Under the pieces are notes generated by a model that was given only the letters and a program-made list of their open reading frames with translations, was not told the origin of the DNA and ran no database searches. A program made the translations under genes and the position numbers. Shown here piece after piece: positions 11,301-23,300 of a stretch of DNA of 28,558 nt; position 1 is the first letter of the stretch; every line of letters begins with the position of its first letter. The DNA is taken from contig KN888396.1 in NCBI GenBank assembly GCA_000934455.1, positions 23,082 through 51,639 of the forward strand, written 5' to 3'. This DNA is from Apostichopus parvimensis (lineage: Eukaryota; Echinodermata; Holothuroidea; Aspidochirotida; Stichopodidae).

Positions 11301-14300
11301 CTACATCTTGACTCTTGACCGTTAAACTAAAGCTGACCCAGACCAAATATATTCACAGATATCTAAAAGAAGTATGTAATTGATTTCACCAGTCCAAAAT
11401 GTTATTACACTTGATTAACTGAGCAGCGGGATACATCTTTCTGTAGGATGTCACAATATGATGACACAATACAAAGCTATCTCGCATCTACTGCACGATA
11501 CTGCATCTTGACTCTTGACCGTTAAACTAAGGCTGACCCAGACCAAATATATTCACAGATATCAAAAAGAAGTATGTTATTGATATCACCAGTCCAAAAT
11601 GTTGACACTTGATTAACTGAGCAGCGGGATGTATCTTTCTGTAGAATGTAGGTTGTTACAGAGACTGATAATCTTATGTGGAGTCGGTCTGTCTCCACAG
11701 TCATATCTATATCAAGATCCATCATCGATTGAATTGTTTGCCAGTATGTATGGCTGAATGCTACAATATCAAATTATACTAAAGGCATATCAACAAATTA
11801 CTAGGCAAATTTAATTTAAAGTTTCAGATTTTAATAATATTCTTTTTCTGTCACAAGCGAGCTATGATTACGATGGAGCCGTCAAACGGGATGTTGTTAA
11901 CTGATCACTCATAAATGTGTCTTATTTCAGTTCATTGTACTACTGATGTACTGTATGTAGCAATCTCCTATCGATAGCACCAGAGTAATACATTTACCCA
12001 TTGAATCTACAATATCTATGCTGGAGCTGAATATTGGAAACGTCTCCCCCTGTAACCCACTTCCGCGAAATCTCTCTTCCATTTTCTCTTCCTTCAGACC
12101 CTGAAGTGCGATACAGAGGGCGCTGTGCTAAATGTTTCCAGTCACTTACTCAGCTCCTGCATAGATAATTGGTTGCATGAGTTTTGTCCATACGAGCATG
12201 TACTGAAATGACATCAAACTTTACAAACATTTGTAGTACTGAAATTGGCATTGCAGACCTTGTTGTTGTGGTTGACATCGTTGTTGTTGATATTTTTGAC
12301 TAACTAAAACTAGAATTAAAACGTTGTCGTTCTGACTTCTTAAGGCGCAAACTACGGATGGACGCATGGTTACGGATGGCCAAGATACTCAAAGATCTTG
12401 GCAATGATAGAGTACACAACTAGATACTAATGGGTGGTAGCATGAGAAGGGGGTACGGTACTGTAGAGTCACCCATAACTGACCTAAGATGCAGTTGTTG
12501 TGGTGAGACAGGTACAGGAAGTCAGGAAGCAAAGTAAGGCAAAGCATTGAAGTAAGTTACCAGTTGTTATAAGCTAGGTAAATAAGACATGATATTAACC
12601 AAGATCTGATTAAAAGAGAGCCATTACTTCCCATCTAGAGGCAACAGAGTGGGACTCAGCCCCACTAGTGTTACGGTAGAACTTACATAAACAGGCTGTC
12701 TAGAATATGGTTTATGGGATCTGTTCTAAATGGTAGAGGTAGTAAAATAACTTATGAATGGTAATAACCTTCAGAAGTGATGTAGGCATAACAGGTGTAA
12801 GCCAACCTTTCATATTACAATATTTTCCATTCATTCATTAGAGCTAGCTTATTCTGTTAGATGTTAAAGGTGTGTGAATATACAGTGGGGGGGGGGGGAC
12901 AAACTGACCATAGGTTTATACTTACAGTTGGGTGTTAAAACTGTATGAATATACAGTAGAGAGGAGTCAAAATGACCATAGGTTACTTAATGTTTGGTGT
13001 TGAAGGTCTGTGATTATACAGTAGGGGGGAGGAGTCAAAATGACGATAGGTTATTTACTTTTGGGTGTTAAAGGTGTGTGAATATACAGTGGGGGGTGGG
13101 GGGGGGGGTCAAAACGACCATAGGTTACTAGCATAAAGTACAGTGCTTAACAAATCTTAAAACTTCAGCGTTAAATCTAAAATTTGAATATAACAACACA
13201 AGGAAGTTTTGCTAAGTTATTGGGCATATGTACTGTACTTTTTAATTTCAAGTAACTTCATAACGACATCATGCCATGAGAATGCCACATCCCAATGTGT
13301 CCATGCTATGAAATTCTTCGCGGTAAGGCATCCATATATAAAAGCGACAAGATCGCTGTGAAGTGATCTCTTAAGAGTAATCTGAAGCAAACATTTTAGG
13401 AGACTACTACCAGTATCTTGAAAATACTGAAGGGAAAGTGACATTCTAATTTTCAGTCTTAATCTTTATTTTTTTTAATAGCAGACAGGAAAGTGATTGG
13501 GCTTATAAAGAATGTTGATGATATGGTCTTGTGAAGTAACTAAACATGTGCAGGTCAGGTCTGAAAATAGATGATTATAATTCACAATGCAATCTTGGAC
13601 TTTGTCATCAAATTACTGGTAACCTGCAGAGTTTCTTTAAAGGGTCATTCCTGGTACTACAAATAATTTAAATACTAGATGGCGGTATACAAAATAAAGT
13701 GGAGAGTGAGAAAAGTCAATATATACATGTGGAGACACACACAGCAGGTGCACTAAGCGAACTCGTGTAAATATTGTTACATCAGGCCACTTTAGTGAGG
13801 GGAAAGAATTGTTTTTGCTTTTTTATTTTTTTCATTTAATTTTTTATATTTTTTAATTTTTTTTGGCTACATTTTGATAAGTGTATCCTACTTAATATCA
13901 TGTTTTTCTATCTAAACATCACTTTCCATTGGAAACCACTATTCTGAAATCAAGGCTCCTTTAACTATTAAACCTAATAGCATCTGTTCATTTCTTCAGC
14001 TATAAAAGAGATGCCTGCTCTCTCCACCTCACTCTTGCTTGCGGTTGAATTTCAATACCTGATCCTAATTTTAGCTGGGATGAGAAATATCTACTTGACC
14101 CCTCGACAACGTCAATTTAGTAGCACTAATGCATTCCGTGACACAGCAGGAACCAATGTACTGCAACATATGTACATGTGTAGACCGTGTAAACTGATTA
14201 TACTGACACTGTCATATATATGGAAACGAATAATAAACTGCAAGATTTCATAGAAAGGTCAAAAGTGTGCCAAGTGCTAAAGTGGTACAGATTTGATATA

Positions 14301-17300
14301 TATGCTATGTACAGTAGATCAGTATGCATACATTACATGTATGTATCCACAGTATGTTGAGAAGCCACAGCTGGTCAGAGCTTAGGAATAAAGCATTAAT
14401 ACAAAGAGTGAAATATGCAATTTTGGAACCATCAGATGCCAGTTATTATTAATATTGTTATTATTTGAATGCATGCTATTTCATTGAGAAAATATTAACT
14501 TTCCATTTTTCGGATGGTTATACTGTTACCAAAAACAAACAAGAAACACTACTTTGTAAGTAAATTTGTACCTTTTACTCATAATCTCAACCTTATATAC
14601 AACTGTACTGTCGTCATTTTCCATATCCATTGAAAACATCAATACTTGTACAGTACTTGAAATCCCAGATTTAGATTTATGAAGCGTAACAGACGTCATT
14701 GATCAGCGCATAGCTACTTTTACAAGGCTCTTCATTTATCCAGGGTGATAAAACCACATTTGTAGTGTCGTAAAAATTCTCAAATGTTTTATTTTGCGTG
14801 GAGAAGACTTGCATGTAGCATTATATGGAGAGGACTTGTATGTAGCATTATATCAAAGCTTAGAGCATCTATCCCAAACCAAATTGGTGCTAGTACTATT
14901 TAAAGCTAATGCCTTCCATACAGATCTGTATTAACACATTCAACAGTACAGTACAGTACAGTATGTACTGGGCATTGTACACTGAGCACTGTATTCTCCA
15001 AGGGCCTGTGTACGGTACAATCTTTGTCAACTTGGGCGTAAATCTGACATATTTTCAATATAAAGTCTGCTCCTCGTGGCTGTATCGAAGCTTTGAATAT
15101 ATTGATTGATCTGTACTGAGAATAGAGGTAACGTTAATTCTCTTCACATCTCCTCTCTTACCACAACACGTACCGTAAGTTTCAGGCGGTCTGGGTTTGT
15201 AATCAGATAGTAATAATTGCAATTATATCTCAAAGTACATCAGAAAAAGAAAGTAAGCCAGCTTAGCCAGGAGGAAAAAAAGAGACAAAAAACCACCTAC
15301 TGTACAGGGAAGCTAGCTCCTGTGTAGAAAACTGCTATACTGTGCACCTGATACACTTGTATATATAGCAACTTGACCATTCTGTATAGCATTCTGCAAT
15401 GGGATACTGGACATGTTATTCCCTGACCTATATAGAACGGAACAAGCAGGTTGTAACCATGGTTACATCCAGGTTCCAATAAGACATATGCCAATATACA
15501 ACTGACACATAAAAAAATTTTCCAATATTTGTTTAATTTTTTTTTTTACCGAAAATGTATTTATTTTTATTACTTAATAATAATATTTAGTTTTGATCCT
15601 CTACGGCATTTGATCGATATAAATTGTGTACATGTATGTATCTTACCCAGTACAATTCAGATGTCTCTGCATACAGCATACATTCATCAGTCAAATAACA
15701 AGGGACCAATCTTTAACTTTTACAAACAAACAAGAGCTCTTAATACTCTGACAGGCTCCCAGGCCATAAAGCTTCATATTTCAATTAGTAATTGCGATCA
15801 GCCATTCTCCAAGGTCTCTTCTAAGTTCTATATATATATTTTTCTTTTGTTCTTGGCTGCTTATAGAAATATGATACAGAGAATATCATCTTACAGCTCT
15901 GGAAGAATTCTTAATCAAGAACAGCTTTAGTATTTACCAGTAAGTTCACGGGGACTTATGTACTTAAAGCGGTTGTTGAGCTCTGAATATTTGAAATTTA
16001 TTTTTAACGATTAATTTGCTAGTCTGTTCACAATATGACCAAAATTTATCACATATAGGTAGCATCCCTTGATAGAAAGTAAAATTTTGGCCTTCTTCAT
16101 TGAAGAAACTTTTAAAACAGAAGAATACATCATAAAGACTGAAATGAACTTTTGCCAACCATTACTTGCCAAGTTTAAGTTACAACCACAAAGAAAATCT
16201 TAAAGCTTAAGAAATTAGCTGAATAAATTTTTAAATTATATTTTTACAGTTTCTAAAGAAAAAAGAACCTTGAAGTAGTTCTAAAACTGCAATGAAAACA
16301 TTTACTTCACTGATGGAGATTTATTGACAGTCATTGGATTTCACTGTGCAGACAGAAGATAAACTAACAGAGACTCAATTCAACGCACTCCTTTAATGCT
16401 TCAGCTTAAGACTATTTGTGGGTCATCTCCATTAGAGGATAATGTGTGGGTGGGTGTCTGGTTGATGTCAATGATCTGCATGTTCATGTGCCAAAGATCT
16501 CAAATGACAATTAATGGAAGCTGGCTGGCGGACTCTGTGACTTCTAAAGAGGTATGAATATACCGAAGCTCTCAGTGTGTCCAGACAATTAAGTGATGCA
16601 CGCTAGCACTGTCATTTAAACAATTAAATAAAAAGGATTTTTGCAATATATTGAAATGGTTACCATAGAAACATTAACAGCATTTCCATGCTTTTATCAA
16701 CAAGGTTTTAAGAAAACTTCCTTGTTTTTATGTTTTTTTGCTAAGTTTCTTGTTTTTGTTTTAATTGTTTTCACTTTTCAATCTTCCTCCTGCAGTACAT
16801 TAAAAATTACACACACCATCAGCCTAATAGAAAGTCAACCAGTAACATATTAATGGAAATTTTAAACATCCATTATTTCCAAATATAATGGCCAGGCTGT
16901 TTAGGTATGAAGTACTCGACTTGAAAATGAAACTGAACTGAAGTCAAATGTACTATATAGCTCTCAGGGAAGTATTTTACAATTTATGACAACAACCTAA
17001 ATATTTTATCAGAATAGAAAGAAGCTGTTTTTAATATCAGAGAACTGTCCAGGGTACCACTCTGTTGCATGATTTATGGTAGCCATATGGCTTCACGTAA
17101 GGCATATATCAGTCAAGTTTTATTGCTTTAGGAAGAAACATGTACCAACATAGACCATAAGGGAAATCTTGAAATAAGTCTAACTGACTGAACCCACCTC
17201 AATCACAGGTCGAACATTTTTAAAGTTCTGAATTGCATTTACATTTTTGTTCATTTTTCCTCTTTTCTTTTACCAAAGGAGGTAACGATAGAAATGAATG

Positions 17301-20300
17301 ACAGACATTTGGGAAATCAATTTTAAAGTCTGCCACCTAAACTTATTCCTCAGAACTATGAATTTGATTTAAAAAAAATACCCTGTGACAATTTGGAGAG
17401 ATCTGTAAATCACTGGTCCCAAATCCTGAAAATGGTTTAAACTGAAGAAAGAGAAACTGTACAGGTAGAGGCTGCCCTGGGAGAAGGGTGGTGTTAATGG
17501 GTTGTATGAACAACAAAATGATACTCATTTGTTTATATGCCAGGGCAAACTATTAAGGATTTTCTTCTCTAGTCGTCTCTAGAACAACCAGTTCTTACTT
17601 TGTCCCACTTTAAGGAATTGAAAAGTGGTTTATATTGGTTCATCCAAATCTACCACCCTGATGTACTATGTGTTTGCAAGAGCTGTTAACCATTTCTGCA
17701 GTATCCAGGAAAACTTGATACTGTACGTCAGAGTCCACCTTCCCACACAATGAGGCATTCCGACCGGTTCAATTGCTCATTCCCCAGGGGCACATATAAC
17801 CATCTTATGCAACACTTCCCATACCAGATGTAGAATTGTTTTCTCTTACATCACAGGTAAATAATTTGCATGTCATGGAATCGCAGAGCAGAAGGTCACC
17901 GATGAGCAAGTTGAGTTAATCTGAATGTCAAGGTCTGTTGTGAACATCTTCTTCATGGTCTGTCGACCACGGTATTAATGTTATCCTTTAATTCTTTACA
18001 TGATTTGTCCCATGACAGACATTCATGTTGTGTATATTTGAGATCCTTCTCATGGGGAAAGTGGGAATTGAGGGGTACAGTATCTCTAAGTATGACATAA
18101 AAAAGATTAATCGTACTCACAGATCACAAAAGAATGTATTAGAGGCAGATATCGTTACTCAATTCAAGCCACATATCTGTCCAGATGTGAACTTCAGAAG
18201 TAGTAATTTATGTTGAAGGAAAGAGCAGGCATAAGTGGGTCATGGCCCAGAAGTACTACAGGGGTTACCCTAGGGCAGCTCATCCATTGTTAACGATTAA
18301 TGCATTGGATTATACAGATAACCAAAGTGGGTTTGTAGAGAGAAGACAGGTAACACTAGCATAAGGCAGTATAAAATTATTTAAATCTGTACATGTACTA
18401 TTCCTGATGGAAGAATGATTGATGATCTTGTAATGATAAAGTTGTATTCAATTTCAGTATATGTCATTGCCAAGGCAATTTTCATTCTCGAAAGAGTTTA
18501 TCCATCATTAATTAATTGAAAACAAAAAATAACAATTTCACTTCATTATTGGAAACAAAGGTTGACTAGTTAAATAGCTGATTATGCACTTTGTTACAGT
18601 ATATATATATGGGATTTCTTTTTTTCATGAAATACGAGCAAGAAGTATACGCAAAAAATCAATATAAACAGCTGTTTAGAAGTGCAGCAATTGTGTACAA
18701 TTGGAGCTATATAGTGCTATTACTTGCTAATGTGCAATACTATACCATGTGTATACACACACACACAAACACAATCAGAATTAATATATTCAGAGGAAAT
18801 TGTCTTTATAGGCTGTGGTTCAATTAAACATTAGCGACAAGAGACAAAACATGTGATTACCCAACTATGAAACTTGAACAGCTATCTACAGATTGTTTGA
18901 GTTGATAAGAATAGATGAGGGAAAAGTACAGTCCCCCGTGTATTGTGTTTTGAGGTGACCCAATAAAGCTTTGTCAGTCACCAAAGCCATTCCTTTGGTG
19001 AAAAACATTAATTTAGCGTCCTACTGTACATTACCGCTAATTCAAACAGGGTAACTCTTGATCATGTCTACAGTACCAATCAGAATGAATTTTGACCGTA
19101 AAACTCACCACACACTGTGAAAAATAGTAACGCCACAAAATGCTCTGGGGTTATCATGTTCTGACTTAAAGAAGCTTTCTAAGCGGCTTTCTGGGATGAA
19201 ATGTAAAGTACTGTTTTGTGGACATTTTGGTCAATTTTCAATAGAATCACTTTTTGGACACAAATCTCAGAATAAAGCAGTCCCTTTCATGAGGGGTTAA
19301 GCTACACTTCAAGCGATGATGAAAGATTGTTTATACCATTTTGATTAATTCTACACTAATGCCTTTTGCATGTCAGTAATACCAATTACCATACGGCACC
19401 TGGATCGAAGAAACTTTAAGAATCTATTGGAACTGGTTATCTACAGTAGTTAAACTTTGTAAATGATATTAAGTTGGTGACAAAATCCCCCAACATAAAG
19501 CTATAATACTTACCAGTCTGCAACTTTACATAGAAACTTTCCTATCTACCTAAACTATATGAACAGAATGTTTAAGCAAGGCGCCCTCGCATCTGGGGCA
19601 GGGCCCACTAACTCTCACAGGCTCCGACTCTACCATTCGAAAGATATGCCATCTGATCTTTCGCAGACCTATCATCCGGGAGTTTTCTTTAATTGCTTTA
19701 CACTTGGGTGATCGTCTTTGGGTACCATACACCTTCAACAGGCATTTCCTTCACCCGGGGGCCACCTGAAGCACTTTACGAATCCTTTAAACTTATTTAT
19801 ATTATTTTCCATGTCTTAGTCCCATCAATTGCAGTTTTTACCTTGAGTAATTAATCTTAATTAATCTTTTATCAAAATTGCAGCAGAAGAAGTGACGCCC
19901 GAGCTCAGACTGCTCCTTTGACTGCACCTCTTATTATGTGCAGCTGTTTATGTAACAGAATACTTTCACTGTGCTTCAAGTGCACTTGTTACTATAGTGA
20001 CCACTCTCAAGTCTTCTACACCATGCATTTCCACTGGTACCTGAAGTGATGATTGCTGAAATACTTTAAGTAAATGAAGTCTCTCTCTCAGATGTCTAGC
20101 AACCATAGCGCTGCTCTAGGCTTCTAAGAATTTATTTGGAGTGTTGGTCAAATTAACAGCAATCAAGATAGGAGGCCTGATGTACCTTTTCTTGTACACT
20201 GGTCAACCCTGCGATATACCGTACAGTACATTTTGCATACTAATTTCAATACACCACAACTATTTCAAATTTTAATGTAAAATTGTGGGTTAATTTCTAC

Positions 20301-23300
20301 TGTGAAAGAAAGGGATATGAATGACGACTTCGACAACGACTTAGAAACTACTTAGGTGACCTTCAATGTGCACATGTGACATTATACATTTTATTATTTT
20401 GCATGCTCCCACAAGTACAGTTGCTCTTTCATCTTTTGGTTTTTTTTCTTTATTTCATGTCTAAAAGCAAGCCCCTTCTGTCAACAAACAAATGGACAAG
20501 TCTTAAATTATTCTACCAGGTTGTCATCACTTATGTTTGTCGCCTTCCTGTTGAGTGGCTTCCTTTTGGTCACACCTTTGGGAGAATATTTTACGTCTTT
20601 TACTCTTTGAAGGAACTGCCTACCTTAGATAGTGTGAAGTGAAAGTGCATTTATGGCACTACCCAGCGATTCATGTCACTAGTTTGATGGAAATGAATGA
20701 TAGCTTTACTTCTCCGTGTCATCTCACTGAGATCAACATTAAAATGTGTTCACTTTTCTTTTCTTCGTCCTTTTAGACAAATTACTCTCAGTGACAGACA
20801 GACACTGTCAACAAGAACTCAACCTGCTCATGGAGATGAAAAAGTCCACTTAAATTGACTTTTCTTCAAACTGAATGGATGCCAAAAAGGCACAATCAGG
20901 AAAAATGAGAGAAAAGAAAACTGAAGCTGAGAACAATGTGCTCCACTTTTTGTAGACTTCAAGAAAAGTTGAAAACGTGTAAAGCGTAAAGCATTCACAA
21001 TAGACTGTTATGTAAAGGCCTAAAGGCTGGGGCATTGACCCGAGTGGGTCAATAGGGGTGTGTGGTACTACCCATATATCTTACCAATGTTACTGATATG
21101 TCACCAGTGCTACCAATATCTGCAAGCTGCTGTAGGTAAATTAGAGGGCAAATGTCCAGGGGAGACAGGTAAGGCATCAATAATATCAATAAAAGTAAAC
21201 CATTAACAATCGACCAAACAAGAGATACTGAATATCAAAATCTGACAAGAATAACACAACAGATATTTCTGTTTCCTTTCAGATCTACCAAACAGAAAGT
21301 CTTCAAATCTTTTTTTCCCTTTTAAATTTATATCATGATTTTTTAACTACATAAGCCAAACTTTCCAGTCCATTTTCTTTTAATACCAGTCCTTTTTTCT
21401 CTCAATCTACAAAAAGGAACAAACTAAGAAATTTCCCCCTATCAGGGTAACAGCAGGGTAGCAATGCAGGTGGACAGTTCTATATTCAGGTACGTGTACA
21501 TGTATACAATTAGTACATGAATACAGCCGTAGCCTGTAGGCCTTTACATAATAGTCTATTGTGAATACTTAACACATGTTTTCAACTTTTCATGAAGTCT
21601 ACCAAAAAGTGGAGCGCAGCGTTATCAGTCTCCATTTTCTTTTCTCTCTTTTTTTCCTGTTTGTTGCGGGCAATTTTTACAAAAATATTTTGAGAGCTTG
21701 CAAGTTGCTACCAGCTCTGAGAAGATAGTATCACTGATAAAAAATGTCTGTATTTCCACAATGTTACATAAACTCCTCTCAATCAGGTGTACAACTGATC
21801 AAAATCAGTTTTATTACCATGACAACTGAGCACTGTAAAAGTACCAGCCTAAATGCACCTGACAAATGGAGTGAAAATTTGCCAACCAGCCAATTTACAA
21901 CTAGCTTTTTCCAATATGGACCCTGAAAGATTGTACTTTTAGTTTCGTTTCGTTTCGTTTATTTCACTTCTTTTCTTTTTTACAATTACATTTACAATAC
22001 TGAATAATACCAATGTCAAAGAAAGAAAAAAAGCATGGAAAATCTGAAAAAGCTACGCTTATACACTCATAAAGTGCAGATTCACCATGAAAAAATTAAA
22101 TACAATACGCTAACTACACCCCCCCCCCCCAATTTAAAACTATATTAAAGATGTAGGGGATACCACTGTGTATATTGATAACTATGTACAATAATGTTAC
22201 ATCAAGTAGGTGTATGGCTTACGGCATCATGATACCTTGCACTGGCCACAGTTTGACCAAGATACACACCCAGACACACAAAGGTCTTTACAGGGCTAGA
22301 GTAAACAACTAAACATACTGGTATCTACAGCTACATAGAGTATATATGTAGTCTTTACAGCTACATAGAGTATATATAACGAAACACACTGGGTGGTAGA
22401 ATGAGGTAGGATATCCAGTCAACAGGGGGAGGTCAGTGTCAAAGGTTACCAGGTCACTGTAGACACGGTAGAACATGTGTGCAGATGTTGTGAGGAGACA
22501 GTAAACCAGGAACCAAAGCTCTCTCAACACAGTAGAGCAAGAGGGGTGAGGTTATGAGGATAAAGGTAACCAAGGAAGCGAGGTAAACCTGGTGGTAACA
22601 TACCAGTCCTTATAAGAAAGGTAACATACAGAAAAAAAAGAAAATCTGTAACTTTAGATGGATGGATAGAAGTTGGTTATAGAGATCGTACAGTGTTAAG
22701 AAGGTCACCAGTTCACTCTAGCCACGGTAGAGTGGTAATAATAAGGTTGTGGGGAGACAGGTAAGAGAGACACAAAGTAAATTTGATGAAATTTGGCTAA
22801 GATTTCATTGCAAATATATTCGTAGGACTCAAAGTATTCTGCATTTGATTAAGCCTTGAAGCAGCCAAAGTGCTGTACCCACTGAAATCTCTTTAATTAG
22901 ATTGAAGAATATCCAATTACATGAAGCTAAACATTACACCTTTGGTTTTTATGATGATGCGGGTAAGTCATTCGGTAGGTGTTCTGTTCAAGGGCTTGCT
23001 CGCAATCAAGAAAAGTCGGTTCTCTTGAGCAGCAGCACGTCTCCATCTTGTTAAAATGAGATTGTTTCACACCTCGGCCAAGATTAAACCATTATGTAAT
23101 TTATGCATCTACACCGACAGTCCACATACTATGCGGCACTACCCAAAAGTGGAAATTTCTTTCGTTGGGTGCCGGGATATTTCCAGACTTCGGAAGATTT
23201 ATCGACAGTTTACAGAGCTTGCGGACGTGTCCATAGAACAAGCTAGCTTTCATGCACATTCTGAGCATCAAAGCCGAGAGTTGTGAGTCTGGTGGGATCA

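Noticed and set aside
10849..11650. CRISPR-like regular repetition
   Set aside because: Whole 200-bp units are repeated with no constant short repeat and variable spacer; in a eukaryotic intron it is a tandem satellite-type array.
13991..14253. TATAAAAG shortly before an ATG with an 80-codon frame
   Set aside because: Spacing from the TATA-like string to the ATG is too short for a normal transcription start plus leader, and the peptide shows no recognisable feature.
15461..15474. GTAACCATGGTTAC palindrome as a regulatory site
   Set aside because: A perfect 14-bp palindrome, but isolated in intron sequence with no second site or promoter to give it meaning.
15529..15930. 133-residue plus-strand open frame, the second-longest class in the window
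   Set aside because: Starts in a T-run, is rich in Phe/Ile/Tyr/Ser as expected for translated AT-rich DNA, shows no domain, and has no splice or promoter context.
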